Notes: generated from the letters alone by a model not told the origin. A DNA stretch of 64,000 nucleotides from Noviherbaspirillum massiliense JC206 (GCF_000312045.1 NZ_HE978635.1:835296-899295), one strand, 5' to 3'; shown: positions 29,875 through 40,070, counted from the first letter of the stretch. A program made the numbers and translations.

Positions 29875-32381
29875 GCTGGCAGGCGCAATTCTTCAGCTTC
29901 CTCCTGCGCCATACCTTCAGGCGCAAGCTGGCCGCTGCCGCCGATGCGGCCAGCGCGCGCGCCGTCCTCAATAACGGCATTTCGCGCACGCCCCGGGGTG
30001 TGCGCATTACCGGGGACACGCTCGCCGGCGTACCGGGCGAATGGGTCGAATCGCCGCGTGGCGGCAATGGCATGACCCTGCTTTACCTGCACGGCGGCGG
30101 CTATTTCGCGTGTTCGCCAGTAACCCATCGCGCCATCACCGCCTTCTACGCCCGCCAGGGCTTTCGTGTCTTCGCCCCCGCCTACCGGCTCGCGCCCGAG
30201 CATCCGTTCCCGGCAGCGCTCGACGATGCCCAGGCCGTTTATGGCGCGCTGCTCGGCATGGGAATCGATCCGGCACGGCTGGCTGTTTCCGGCGACTCCG
30301 CCGGCGGGGGCCTGAGCCTGTCGCTGCTGGTACGCCTGCGTGATCATGGCACTGCCCTGCCAGCTGCGGCAGCATTGTTTTCCCCGCTCACCGACCTTGC
30401 CGCCACTGGCGAATCGCTGGTGAGCAACAACGCACGCTGTGCCATGTTCTTTGGCCACCGGGTCGGGGAAGCTGCACAGTTCTATCTTGCCGGCACCGAT
30501 CCGCGCACGCCGCTCGCTTCGCCACTGTATGCCGATCTGCGCGGCCTGCCGCCGCTGCTGATCCACGTCGGCGTCGATGAAACCCTGCGCGACGACTCGA
30601 CCCGGCTGGCGCAACGTGCGCGCGAGGCCGGTGTAGCGGTCGACTTGCGCAACTGGCCGGACGTGCCGCACGTCTGGCAACTCTTCCACCCATTTATCCC
30701 GGAGGGCCGGGATTCGCTCGCCGAAGCTGCCGGCTTTCTCAGACGTGCGATCGTGTTCGGTCCACCAGATAAGGAGCCGGCATCCGCGAGAGGCATGCCC
30801 GAGCCACGCTTGCCGTCTACCAATGCGACGCCGGACGCAGCCAGCATGAAGACACCGCTGCAACCGGATCTCGACGCTGCCATCATCGGCAGCGGCTTCT
30901 CCGGAATCGGCATGGCGATCAAGCTGAAGCAGGCGGGCATCACATCCTTTGTCGTGCTGGAAAAGTCGAATGACATCGGCGGCACCTGGCATGCCAATAC
31001 CTATCCCGGCTGTGCCTGCGACGTGCCCTCGCACATGTATTCCTTTTCCTGGGAGCGCAATCCCGGATGGAGCCGAATGTACTCCGGCCAGCCGGAAATC
31101 TTCTCGTACCTCAAGGAGTGCGTGGCCAAATACGGACTGGCTCCGTATATCCGCTTGAATACCGAAATGACCGAGGCGGCATTCGATGAAGCCAACGATT
31201 GCTGGCAGGTGCGCACCGCCGACGGCAAGTCGTTCACGACCCGCATCCTGGTCTCGGCCATGGGTGCCCTGAGCCGCCCCGCGTATCCCCATCTTCCCGG
31301 GATGGAGCGCTTCAAGGGCATGGCCTTCCATTCTGCCGAGTGGAAGCACGATTACGATCTCGCGGGCAAGCGCGTCGCGGTCATCGGCACCGGCGCCAGC
31401 GCCATCCAGTTCGTGCCGCAGATTGCGCCGAAGGTCGCCAGGCTGACGCTGTTCCAGCGCACACCGGCCTGGGTCCTGCCCAAGAAGGACCGTGCGATCA
31501 GGAGGCTGGAGCAGGCCATCTTCAGGCATGTTCCGGGCGCCATCGGCCTGTTCCGCAATGTCGTCTACTGGCGCCAGGAATCCCTCGGCGTCGGCTTCGT
31601 GCATCCGAAGCTGATGAAGCTGGCGGAAAAAATGGCGCTCGAGCACCTGCAGTCGCAGATCAGCGACTCCGGCCTGCGCGACAGGCTCACGCCGCGCTAC
31701 ACCATTGGCTGCAAGCGCATCCTGATCTCAAATGATTACTATCCCGCGCTCGCGTGTCGGAATGTCGAACTCGTTACTGCAGGCGTAGCCGAGGTGCGCG
31801 AAAACAGCATCGTCAGCCGCGATGGCGTGGAACATCCCGTTGATGCCATCATCTTCGGCACCGGCTTTCGCGTCACCGACCTGCTCACCCCGGTGCGCCT
31901 CCTCGGTCGCGCCGGCGTCGACCTGAACGATGCGTGGAAGGACGGGGCGCAAGCCCATCTCGGCGTGATGGCGGCCGGCTTTCCCAACCTGTTCCTGCTG
32001 CTCGGTCCGAACACCGGACTGGGCCACAACTCGGTCGTGTTCATGGTCGAACAGCAGATCGGCTACATCATGAAATGCCTGCGCTTCATGCGTAAAAGGG
32101 GAATGACGGCTATCGAGGTGCGACCGGAAGTGCAGGCAAGATTCAATGACGACCTGCAGCGCCGCCTGCAGACCACGGTCTGGGCAACCGGTTGCAAGAG
32201 CTGGTACCAGACGGAGCATGGCAAAAACGTGACGCTGTGGCCGGGATTCACTTTCCAGTACTGGGGCCGCATGAAGAAGCTGAATGTGTCGGAATACCGC
32301 TTCACGCGCGTTGCATCTGATAACCCTGCAGGCGAGCAGGAAGGCTTGCCGATCGGTGCCCGGACTGCAGGCTCAGCGTGA
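29871..32381 (+). CDS. Fusion protein: HSL-type esterase and flavin Baeyer-Villiger monooxygenase
   Basis: Two enzymes in one 836-residue chain. Residues about 60-300 form a hormone-sensitive-lipase-type alpha/beta-hydrolase: HGGG oxyanion motif (74-77), GDSAGG nucleophile (Ser143), then GVDETLRDD and PHVWQLF with the likely Asp and His. After a 30-residue linker, from about 330 on, lies a class B flavin monooxygenase: GSGFSG FAD site (340-346), the Baeyer-Villiger fingerprint FKGMAFHSAEW (481-491) and the NADPH site GTGASA. A monooxygenase would make an ester from a ketone and the esterase would hydrolyse it. Start at 29871 overlaps the SDR stop. Opposite-strand frames here are shadows. Confidence 0.9.
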   Translation: MSWQAQFFSFLLRHTFRRKLAAAADAASARAVLNNGISRTPRGVRITGDTLAGVPGEWVESPRGGNGMTLLYLHGGGYFACSPVTHRAITAFYARQGFRVFAPAYRLAPEHPFPAALDDAQAVYGALLGMGIDPARLAVSGDSAGGGLSLSLLVRLRDHGTALPAAAALFSPLTDLAATGESLVSNNARCAMFFGHRVGEAAQFYLAGTDPRTPLASPLYADLRGLPPLLIHVGVDETLRDDSTRLAQRAREAGVAVDLRNWPDVPHVWQLFHPFIPEGRDSLAEAAGFLRRAIVFGPPDKEPASARGMPEPRLPSTNATPDAASMKTPLQPDLDAAIIGSGFSGIGMAIKLKQAGITSFVVLEKSNDIGGTWHANTYPGCACDVPSHMYSFSWERNPGWSRMYSGQPEIFSYLKECVAKYGLAPYIRLNTEMTEAAFDEANDCWQVRTADGKSFTTRILVSAMGALSRPAYPHLPGMERFKGMAFHSAEWKHDYDLAGKRVAVIGTGASAIQFVPQIAPKVARLTLFQRTPAWVLPKKDRAIRRLEQAIFRHVPGAIGLFRNVVYWRQESLGVGFVHPKLMKLAEKMALEHLQSQISDSGLRDRLTPRYTIGCKRILISNDYYPALACRNVELVTAGVAEVRENSIVSRDGVEHPVDAIIFGTGFRVTDLLTPVRLLGRAGVDLNDAWKDGAQAHLGVMAAGFPNLFLLLGPNTGLGHNSVVFMVEQQIGYIMKCLRFMRKRGMTAIEVRPEVQARFNDDLQRRLQTTVWATGCKSWYQTEHGKNVTLWPGFTFQYWGRMKKLNVSEYRFTRVASDNPAGEQEGLPIGARTAGSA

Positions 32382-32462
32382 ATGTTGTGGCGGAGCATGT
32401 CCCAAGGGGCTGGAAATGCCACTCCGGCCAGCAGGAGCAGATGGTCAGGACACAACCCGCCC

Positions 32463-33347
32463 CTAATCCGCCACGCCCCAGTTGTCGCGCAGGACGGACA
32501 ACATGCCGACGATGATCGGATCAAATTCCGCCGCCACCGGATAGAGGAAGGACAATTGGGTGTCGGCGCTGGCATGGCTCCAGATCGCAATCTCACCCTT
32601 TTCCGCCGCGACGAGCGCGAGGTCTTCCCGCATCAGCGACAGACCCAGACCCGAGCGCACCAGGCTGTGCGGCGACGCCAGTTCATCGGTTTCCATCACG
32701 ATGTTCGGATGCAACCCCTGCCTGCCGAACATCGCGACCAGCGACTGGTAGATGTGGCTTTTCTCGGGAGCACCTATCCATGGCATGGCCGCGATTTCCT
32801 TCCAGCCGCAGGTGGACAGGCGACTGGCATAGTTCGGCGGCGCCACCACCCGGTAGCGCACCCCGCGCAAGGGAAAGCTCGCCACATTCCGGTTGTTGAC
32901 CGGGCCGACATAAAATCCGGCAGCGAATTCCCCGGTCGAGACCGCATCCAGGATGGTGGCCGCCAATGCGGACCGGGTCTTGATCTGCACCAGAGGCAAT
33001 GCCGTCATGAGCCCGTTCAGGAAACTGCCCAGCCTGAGGAAGTCCGGATCGCCCAGGGTGCCGATCAGCACCCGCCCCGTGATTTCGCCCTTGATCTCCT
33101 TGGCCTTGGCCAGCGTCGCGTTGAACGTGTTCAGCGTTTTCTCGAACTCCGGGAGCAGCAGTTCGCCCGACTTGGTCAGCGTGATTCGTCCGTGGTTGCG
33201 ATCGAACAATGCAATCCCGAGCTCCTGTTCCAGCGCCTTGATGTGGCCGGTTACCGCAGGCTGCGTGACATGGAGCGCCTCGGCAGCCTTGGTAATATGC
33301 CCGAGCTTGGCGACCGTGATGAAGGTACGAAGCTGGTAAATCTCCAT
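32463..33347 (-). CDS. LysR family transcriptional regulator
   Basis: Regulator of 294 residues. The N-terminal winged helix is MEIYQLRTFITVAKLGHITKAAEALHVTQPAVTGHIKALE, followed by the periplasmic-binding-like effector domain (RVLIGTLGDPDFLRLG onward). It lies in the same orientation as the ABC importer genes, 275 bases after the ATPase gene, and may regulate them; the effector is unknown. The frame is open upstream to 33479, but family alignment fixes the start at 33347. It ends 81 bases from the fusion gene, which converges on it. Confidence 0.9.
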   Translation of the reverse strand: MEIYQLRTFITVAKLGHITKAAEALHVTQPAVTGHIKALEQELGIALFDRNHGRITLTKSGELLLPEFEKTLNTFNATLAKAKEIKGEITGRVLIGTLGDPDFLRLGSFLNGLMTALPLVQIKTRSALAATILDAVSTGEFAAGFYVGPVNNRNVASFPLRGVRYRVVAPPNYASRLSTCGWKEIAAMPWIGAPEKSHIYQSLVAMFGRQGLHPNIVMETDELASPHSLVRSGLGLSLMREDLALVAAEKGEIAIWSHASADTQLSFLYPVAAEFDPIIVGMLSVLRDNWGVAD

Positions 33348-33622
33348 GAACGATTTCCTCTTCTTCTTTTCATGTCCACCCCTGTCCGGCTTGCTGGCCC
33401 GGACCAGGCAGGTTCTCCTCAGAGCGGATTTGATCATCCCGTGGCCGGGATGTCCAGACAGGAATTTGGGCCGCTTCACTGCAGCAGCTAGCGCAATCCT
33501 GCGGGGTGGCCGGCTCGACCGGATGTTTCGGACCAGCCATTCGGAGTGGATGCTCCCGGGCAGAGCATGAAAGGCCGGTGTGGCGGCGCTATGCCGGCGA
33601 TATCACGCCGCCAGATGAGAAA

Positions 33623-34720
33623 CTACACTGGCAGGTAGCGAATCTGCGAGGTATCGATGCCCAGGCGGACCGAGGCCGATGGGGCGAATGAGGTCGTCCC
33701 GGAGAAGTGGCTCTGGTCGGCCGTGATGACCGCTTCACCGACACGCACCCGGTAGCGCGTGAATTCACCGAGGAATTCGCTCTGCTCCACGGCGCCGTTC
33801 AGCCAGACGTAGGCACCGTCGCGCACCGCATCGCCAACCGCCATCCTGATGGTGTGGGGCCGGAAGCTGATGGCCATGCGCCCGGTGCGTGCTTCCGGAT
33901 GCTTGGGCAGGATGATTTCGCCGATGCCGGGCGCGCGAAAGCGCAGCGTGTCGCCGTTGACGTGCTCGATGTCGCCAGTCAGCAGGTTGGTGGTGCCGAC
34001 GAAATTCGCCACAAAGGGATTGACCGGATAGTCGAACAGGACGGCCGGCGTTCCCAGCTGCTGCACGACGCCCTTGTCCATCACCGCCATGCGGTCGGCC
34101 GTGGTCATCGCTTCTTCCTGGTCGTGAGTCACGAACACGGTCGTGATTCCCAGCGTGCGCTGCAGGGAGCGCAATTCTTCGCGCATCTGCACCCGCAGCT
34201 TCTTGTCGAGGTTGGACAAAGGCTCGTCGAGCAGCAGGACCTGCGGCTCGATCACGATCGTGCGCGCCAGCGCCACGCGCTGCTGCTGGCCACCGGACAG
34301 CTGATTGGGCCGGCGGTTCGCATATTGTGCGAGGCCAACCAGTTCGAGCGCAGCACCCACCTTCTGGCGGATAGTGGCCTTGTCCATGCGCCGTTCCACC
34401 AGACCGAACGCCACATTGTCCCAGACCGTCATGTGCGGCCACAGGGCGTAGCTCTGGAACACCATTCCGATATTGCGCGCATGCGGCGGCACGCCGGTGA
34501 TGTCCTTGCCATCCACCAGCAACTGGCCGCGCTGGTGCTGGTTGAAGCCGGCGATCAGGCGCAGCAGGGTCGATTTGCCCGACCCTGACGGGCCGAGCAG
34601 CGCAAAGAATTCGCCCGGCTCGATGCGCAGGTTGATGTCCTTCAGGACTTCGGTCTTGCCGCCGTCGTAGGACAGGCCGATATTCCTGCACTCGACCGCG
34701 ATTTTCCTGAGTTGTTTCAT
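33623..34720 (-). CDS. ABC importer ATP-binding protein (Fe3+/polyamine/thiamine type)
   Basis: ATPase of 365 residues. Walker A GPSGSGKS, Q-loop FQSYALWPHM, signature LSGGQQQR, Walker B VLLLDEP and the H-loop VFVTHDQEEA are all present, and the C-terminal TOBE regulatory domain (about 270-360) is complete. These features mark the CUT1/iron/spermidine-type subfamily. The start overlaps the permease stop by four bases (ATGA), so the two are translationally coupled. Substrate cannot be told from the ATPase. Confidence 0.92.
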   Translation of the reverse strand: MKQLRKIAVECRNIGLSYDGGKTEVLKDINLRIEPGEFFALLGPSGSGKSTLLRLIAGFNQHQRGQLLVDGKDITGVPPHARNIGMVFQSYALWPHMTVWDNVAFGLVERRMDKATIRQKVGAALELVGLAQYANRRPNQLSGGQQQRVALARTIVIEPQVLLLDEPLSNLDKKLRVQMREELRSLQRTLGITTVFVTHDQEEAMTTADRMAVMDKGVVQQLGTPAVLFDYPVNPFVANFVGTTNLLTGDIEHVNGDTLRFRAPGIGEIILPKHPEARTGRMAISFRPHTIRMAVGDAVRDGAYVWLNGAVEQSEFLGEFTRYRVRVGEAVITADQSHFSGTTSFAPSASVRLGIDTSQIRYLPV

Positions 34721-36495
34721 GGTGCCACCTTCACTTCCTTGTTTGCGATCATTCCGGCCAACGCGTCCGGACGTTCCTGAATTGCTGCGGCCTGCGGCGG
34801 CACGTCCTCCTCGTCGAGCTGCCGGGTCCGCGTCAGTGCCGATGTCCTCTCCACGATGAGATGGGAGGCATAGGTGCCGAGCGCAACGATGACGACTGCG
34901 AGCACGCCGAGCGCCGCGCCGGGGCCGCGTCCGGAGACGCTTTGCATGTAGAGGTAGATGCCGTAGCTCATCGGCGCCTGCGATTCCGAGGTGGTCATCA
35001 GGATGGTCGCCGACAATTCGACTGCAGCCGTGATGAAGCTGGTGACGAAACCGGCCAGAATGCCGCCCGCCATGAGCGGGATCACCACGCGCCGGATGGT
35101 GCGGGCCTTGGTGGCGCCCAGGCTTTCCGCCGCTTCTTCCAGGCTGAGGTTCAGCTGCTGCAAGGCCGCAATGCAGGAACGCAGCGCATAAGGCAGGCGA
35201 CGCACCGCATAGGCGATCATGATCAGTACCCAGGTCTGGGTAAAGAGCGTGTCGGTAAAGGGAATCGTCACATCCTTGAAGAAGCGCAGGTAGCCGATCG
35301 CCAGCACCACGCCCGGGATCGCCATGGCGGCGCTGGCGGCATAGTCCAGCCATTGCCGGCCCCTGAGCTTCGTGCGCAGGATCAGATAGGCGATCGCGGT
35401 CCCGAGGATCACGTCGATCAGGGCGGCCAGGCCGCAATACAAGAGCGTGTTGCTCACCATGCCGCCGGTATTGCTGACCACCGCTACATAGTGCTGGAAG
35501 GTGAACGCATCTGGCAAAACCGAGAAACTCCATACGCTGGCGAGCGAGAGCAGCAGCAGCCCGAGATGCGGCGACAGCACCACGAGCAGCACGATGCCAA
35601 TCCAGCCGTAGGCCAGCACGGCTTGCCAGGCAGTCAGCCTGCGGCGCTGGATCGAGTTGCCGCCCTTTTGCGTGGTCGAATAATCCTTCCCCTTCAATAC
35701 ATGCGCGGACAGCCACAGGGCAAGAATCGAGAAGGCAATCATGATGAAGGAAATGACATACCCAAGCGGATCGTCGAGACCGACCGAGGTGATGCGCAGA
35801 TACGCTTGCGGCGCCAGCATGTTGGTCGTCCCCAGCACCAGCGGCGTGCCGAGGTCATCGAACACCTTCACGAACACCAGGGCCGCGCCCGCGATGAAGC
35901 CCGGCATGGCAAGCGGGAAAATCACGCGGCGGAACAGGCGGAAGCCTTTCGCACCGAGGTTCAGCGCGCTTTCCTCCATGGCGCCATCGATGTTGCGCAG
36001 GGAGACGACGAGGTTCATCAGGATGAAGGGAAAGTAATGGATGCTTTCCACGAAGACCACCGCCTTCAGGCCATCCATGATGGGCAGCTTGAAATCGAAC
36101 CACTCGTCGAGCAGCAGGTTGAGGCTGCCGTTGTTGCCGAAGATGAGCTGCAGCGCGACCGCACCGACGAAGGGCGGCATGATCAGCGGCAGCACGCCCA
36201 GCGTCTGGATCAGGATCGATCCCCGGAACTCGAAGCGCACCGTGAAGTAGGCCAGCGGCACCGCGATCAGCGAGGCGAACAGCACCGACAGCAGCGACAC
36301 CACCAGGCTGTTGAGGAAGGATTCCTTGAGCAGGGATTGCTCGAAGAACGAGACGAAATGGTGGAGCGTGAAATGCCCTTCCGTGCCGAATGCCGACCAC
36401 ACCACGGTTCCGACCGGCAGGATCAGGAACACGAGCAGCGCGGCTGCAATGAGGAGCGCTACCAGGGTAGGCGCAAGAGGAAATCGTTGTTTCAT
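34717..36495 (-). CDS. ABC importer permease with two fused transmembrane domains
   Basis: Inner-membrane protein of 592 residues with about twelve helices and two BPD_transp_1 domains in tandem. Each has an EAA loop: MEESALNLGAKGFRLFRRVIFPLA in the first half and LEEAAESLGATKARTIRRVVIPLM in the second. The fused architecture is characteristic of iron(III) and related importers (FbpB/AfuB-like) and some phosphonate ones. It stands between its binding protein and its ATPase in one operon. A long opposite-strand frame across this gene is a shadow. Confidence 0.9.
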   Translation of the reverse strand: MKQRFPLAPTLVALLIAAALLVFLILPVGTVVWSAFGTEGHFTLHHFVSFFEQSLLKESFLNSLVVSLLSVLFASLIAVPLAYFTVRFEFRGSILIQTLGVLPLIMPPFVGAVALQLIFGNNGSLNLLLDEWFDFKLPIMDGLKAVVFVESIHYFPFILMNLVVSLRNIDGAMEESALNLGAKGFRLFRRVIFPLAMPGFIAGAALVFVKVFDDLGTPLVLGTTNMLAPQAYLRITSVGLDDPLGYVISFIMIAFSILALWLSAHVLKGKDYSTTQKGGNSIQRRRLTAWQAVLAYGWIGIVLLVVLSPHLGLLLLSLASVWSFSVLPDAFTFQHYVAVVSNTGGMVSNTLLYCGLAALIDVILGTAIAYLILRTKLRGRQWLDYAASAAMAIPGVVLAIGYLRFFKDVTIPFTDTLFTQTWVLIMIAYAVRRLPYALRSCIAALQQLNLSLEEAAESLGATKARTIRRVVIPLMAGGILAGFVTSFITAAVELSATILMTTSESQAPMSYGIYLYMQSVSGRGPGAALGVLAVVIVALGTYASHLIVERTSALTRTRQLDEEDVPPQAAAIQERPDALAGMIANKEVKVAP

Positions 36496-36595
36496 GAGGC
36501 ATCCTTCTCGCGGTCTGCGGCGAGAATGTCTTTACGGGAGGATGGCGGCAGGGCGGGATGCAAGCGCGTCCACGTCCCTGCCCGCGGTCAGCCGC

Positions 36596-37939
36596 TTACT
36601 TGATCGCGGCCGATGCCTGTTGCGCGAGCTCCAGCGCCTTGGCATAGTTCGCCTTCGCCGTCGAGTTCCATTGCTCTTCGAGGGAGGCGAGCTGCTTGTT
36701 CGCGGAGTCGCCGGCCGCTTTCTTGGAAACCGACTTGGTGAACAGGTCCAGAAAAGCCGGCTTCTTGAGCGTTTCCGCATCGACGACCGGCGTATAAGCG
36801 AGTGCCCGGGCCTGTTTGATCAGCTCGGCCGCCTGCGGCGAAGATTTGCCGGCAAGTTTCTTTTCCGCCTCGTGGATGGCTTTCGTAGCAGCCTGGAGAT
36901 CCTTGTGGCGGAAAGTGATCGTCTGGTCGAACATGGACGTCACGACGTGATAACGCGCCTGTGCCAGCTGCGAGTCGAACTGCACCTTGGATTTCTTGGC
37001 GATTTCGAAGATGTTGGGATAGCCGGCCGGGATCTTGCCCTGCAGCTTGTCATAAGGGACGATCGGCATCCGGGAAATCTTCGGATCGAGCAGCAGCTCC
37101 TGGCCTTCATTCGAGAGCGCGAATGCCATGAACTTGCGTGCATCTGCCGGGTTCTTCGCGCCGGCGACCAGGCCGATGTTAGCCGGCACCACCGCGGTGA
37201 CGGCCGGATAGGCGAACTCGACGGGGAAACCGCTGTACTTGCCGGCCAGGCCGAAGAAATCGATGACGAGGCCGATACCGAACTGGCCGCTGTTGACGCC
37301 GTCGGGCACGCCAAAGGAGCGCTCCGTGACGGCCGCGCAGTTGCCCGCGATTTCAATCAGCTGCGCCCAGCCCTTGTCCCAGCCCTCGCCCTGGAGAATG
37401 GTTTCGACGGTCAGGTGGGTCGTGCCCGAGCGTGACGGCGCGCTGATGGCGACATGGCCGAAGTATTCACCCTTGGTCAGGTCGCTCCACTCCTTGGGCG
37501 CGGCAAGCTTGTGAGCCTTCAGGTAGCGGGTATTCCACATCATGCCGTAGCCCGACAGCGCCTGCCCGTAATACAGCCCGTCGGGATCATTCATCGGGTA
37601 ATTGCCGATCTTGTCGGGCGCAGCCGGATTGATCACTTCGGGCGCCTTTTCAAGCAGCTTCTCGCGCGACAGCACTTCGAAGGCATCCGGCGCCGAAGCC
37701 CAGAATACGTCGGGCCGCTGCCCCGGCGAGTTTTCCTTGATGAAGGCAAGCGATGCCGTCGTGTTCTTGTTGAGGATTTCGACCTTGATGTCCGGGTACT
37801 TCTTCTCAAAGGCCTTCTTGTAGGTATCGGTGATCTCTTTCGGGAACGAGGTAATGACGGTAATCGGCCCCGCATGGGCACCAAGTGCCGCCATGCTCAG
37901 AAGCGATGCAAGCAGCGTACGTTGCAAACGGAATTTCAT
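36596..37939 (-). CDS. ABC importer periplasmic substrate-binding protein
   Basis: Periplasmic binding protein of 447 residues. The signal peptide is MKFRLQRTLLASLLSMAALGAHA. The mature protein begins PITVITSFPKEITDTYKKAFE, and the body follows the bacterial extracellular family 1/6 pattern (VFWASAPDAFEVL, ALSGYGMMWNTRYLK, FAYPAVTAVVPANIGLVAGAKN). An extra helical C-terminal region of about 100 residues (from roughly 340) is unusual for ferric-binding proteins and resembles PgtC-like regulators of phosphoglycerate uptake; iron, organophosphate or thiamine precursors all remain possible. GAGGAG precedes the ATG at 37939. First gene of the importer operon. Confidence 0.88.
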   Translation of the reverse strand: MKFRLQRTLLASLLSMAALGAHAGPITVITSFPKEITDTYKKAFEKKYPDIKVEILNKNTTASLAFIKENSPGQRPDVFWASAPDAFEVLSREKLLEKAPEVINPAAPDKIGNYPMNDPDGLYYGQALSGYGMMWNTRYLKAHKLAAPKEWSDLTKGEYFGHVAISAPSRSGTTHLTVETILQGEGWDKGWAQLIEIAGNCAAVTERSFGVPDGVNSGQFGIGLVIDFFGLAGKYSGFPVEFAYPAVTAVVPANIGLVAGAKNPADARKFMAFALSNEGQELLLDPKISRMPIVPYDKLQGKIPAGYPNIFEIAKKSKVQFDSQLAQARYHVVTSMFDQTITFRHKDLQAATKAIHEAEKKLAGKSSPQAAELIKQARALAYTPVVDAETLKKPAFLDLFTKSVSKKAAGDSANKQLASLEEQWNSTAKANYAKALELAQQASAAIK

Positions 37940-38620
37940 GGAATCTCCTCCTTCTCTTGTTGGAATTGAGATGTTGCCCGGAAAAATATAAGGGGCAAGC
38001 GGAGGGATTTCCAATCATAAATCGTGATGCGGGTGATAAAGGGCGGATGTTGCGTAGCACAATTGACGCAGTGCTGGTGCAGTCAGAGACAGGCCTCAAT
38101 CTGCTGGCGCCATGCATCAGCATCAATATTAGTTTCTGCAAGAAGTGAACAGGCGCACATGCCTGAAACCAGTGGAGACTGCCAATCCCGGTCCAGATGC
38201 TGCGCCGCAAATACGGAATTGCTGCCTCACTTCCCTGATCGAGTGGTTCGCCATCTCGTGTGCTTCAGTCTCATAACTTTCCGCAACTTGATTCAGCCGT
38301 CCCGCCATTGCAAGCGGGCGACTTGTACCGGCGATTAACCGGAATGCGCCGGCAATCTTTGCTTCGTGATTAAGTTCCTTAGTCACGGTGCTCTCCCGAT
38401 CGTCGCGCTCCCATGGATATGGGAAGCTGCACAGAAACTGCACGCTTTGCAGCTTCTCTCACCGGCAAGCCGGCGCAATGCTTGATGCGCCTATATACCG
38501 TGCTTGAGGGAGCACAACATGCCCCTTGCATGCGACTCCAAACTAGGCGAGCACCGCGGCCCTTCATTTTGACCCGGCGGTCCCGGGCACCGCGTTTACG
38601 GCTGACATACGCAGAGGGAT
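37940..38620. other. Intergenic stretch between importer and lipase genes
   Basis: Promoter region of the importer operon at its left end. A hairpin GAAGCTGCA (38423-38431) with TGCAGCTTC (38448-38456) and a GGC-rich palindrome follow. GAGGGAT lies before the ATG at 38621. No gene is supportable on either strand. Confidence 0.5.
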
Positions 38621-39619
38621 ATGGTGAATCACGGGAAAGGCGGGCTTCGGGCATGGGCGGCAGTCGCATTGACTGTTACTCTGCTCGGGTGCGCCAGCAG
38701 TACGTCCTGTCCCACTTCCTTCCATGTGGGCAGCATCAATGGCGGTGCGATAAGTGGCCAAAGCAGCGGTCAGATTTCGTCAGGCGACTTGGAGCCGGAC
38801 GTTTCAAACGCGGCAGGAATCTCTGGTGGCGGGGGGCTTGTGGACGGCAGACTTCGGCGTCTGGCCGGGCCACGCAACGCGAAGCAAGTCATCATCCTGA
38901 TCGCCGGCATCCATGACAGTTACCGCTACTTCGAATCCTGGGCTGGGCCGCTTTCCGCAAGCGGGTCTGCAGTCTGGGGATGGGATCACGATCATCGTTC
39001 CTCATCGATCGAGCAATCGGCCGCCATGCTGGCGTCGGACCTGACCACGCTTGCCAGGGCCGGCACACCGGATATCGTCCTCGTCGCCCACAGCATAGGC
39101 GGGCTTGTCGGCAAGGGAGCGATCGACCAGCTCTCGCGCACCGGAGCAGCCGGCACATTCACCCGTCTGGACCTGCACGCCTTCGGTACTCCCTGGGGCG
39201 GGTTCGCGCTGCTTGAAGTCGCGATGAAGGTGCCGGGCTCGATTGCCCTCAGCAAGTTCTTCCGCTATCCGATGGCGCCGGAACTGCGGCCAAGCAGCCG
39301 CTTTCTTGCCAGCCTCGCCGCACCGATGCCACCCAACGGCGAGCTGCATCTGTACGTCGGGACGGATGACGGCGTGGCGCAACCGGACACCGCCGCTGCC
39401 AGGCAACGTTATGCGGAACTTGAAGCGCAGGCAAGGACGGTAACCGAGCTCGACGGTGTCCGGCACAACGATTACAACCGGCTTGTCGCGCTCACCAATG
39501 AAGTGAAGGGCACGCGTCCGGGACCGGCCTGTACCCGCCTTCCATGCCGGCTGGCCATGCATGTATCGCAGTGTGCCGCCACTGCACTCGCAACGGCAGC
39601 GCTTCCAGGCACACGTTGA
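38621..39619 (+). CDS. Lipoprotein with alpha/beta-hydrolase (lipase-like) fold
   Basis: Predicted outer-membrane or periplasmic lipoprotein of 332 residues. The signal ends at the lipobox LLGC (Cys24) after a Gly/Ala-rich leader. A Ser/Gly-rich linker follows. The hydrolase core has ILIAGIHDSYRYFESWAGPL (oxyanion region) and VAHSIGGLVGKGAIDQL, whose Ser is the probable nucleophile. Later, DDGVAQPD and RHNDYNRL could supply Asp and His. Substrate unknown; relatives are lipases or acyl-transferases. GAGGGAT precedes the start. Confidence 0.75.
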   Translation: MVNHGKGGLRAWAAVALTVTLLGCASSTSCPTSFHVGSINGGAISGQSSGQISSGDLEPDVSNAAGISGGGGLVDGRLRRLAGPRNAKQVIILIAGIHDSYRYFESWAGPLSASGSAVWGWDHDHRSSSIEQSAAMLASDLTTLARAGTPDIVLVAHSIGGLVGKGAIDQLSRTGAAGTFTRLDLHAFGTPWGGFALLEVAMKVPGSIALSKFFRYPMAPELRPSSRFLASLAAPMPPNGELHLYVGTDDGVAQPDTAAARQRYAELEAQARTVTELDGVRHNDYNRLVALTNEVKGTRPGPACTRLPCRLAMHVSQCAATALATAALPGTR

Positions 39620-39791
39620 ACCGGCAACAGCCGTGAATACGTAAGCAATGGCAGCAAAGCAACAGAAGCTGTGCCAAGCGGAAAGCAGGCCGGACCGGCG
39701 AGATATGCGCTCGTACAGATACGGACAATGAATTTGCCGCGCCGGCGAATGTCAGAGCATTGCGACCCATCATCCTGACAGAGGAAGAGGC

Positions 39792-40070
39792 ATGACGATC
39801 ACCGTAAGGAACACCCGCCCGGAAGCGCCACAAGTGACCTTGTTCGGCAGGCTGAACGACGGCACGTATTCCGCCGCCGTGATGGAAGAGACCGGCGTCC
39901 CCTATTCTCCCTACTGGGACAACATGCTGGAGCAAGTCATGGTGTACATCGATCCGGACGAGGATCAGCTGGCCAGCATGCTGGCAGCCTTGAAAGATGG
40001 CCGGCTTGAGTTCGCCGATCTTCAGAATTACGGCTCGTCGAGCGGCGGCACGTCCACGATTCCGATCTGA
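39792..40070 (+). CDS. Hypothetical small acidic protein
   Basis: Soluble protein of 92 residues, not recognised. The N-terminal MTITVRNTRPEAPQVTLFGRLNDGTY looks like a strand-turn-strand start. Acidic residues concentrate in the middle (YIDPDEDQ), and a Gly/Ser-rich tail ends STIPI. GAGGAAGAGGC precedes the ATG. It lies between the lipase-like gene and a convergent stress-protein gene and has no recognisable partner. Confidence 0.6.
   Translation: MTITVRNTRPEAPQVTLFGRLNDGTYSAAVMEETGVPYSPYWDNMLEQVMVYIDPDEDQLASMLAALKDGRLEFADLQNYGSSSGGTSTIPI

Noticed and set aside
29769-31646. 625-codon open frame opposite the esterase/monooxygenase fusion
   Set aside because: No motifs and the plus-strand product is clearly a two-enzyme fusion.
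34861-36603. 580-codon plus-strand frame over the permease gene
   Set aside because: Composition is Arg/Gln/His-rich without membrane or domain pattern; the minus-strand permease is canonical.
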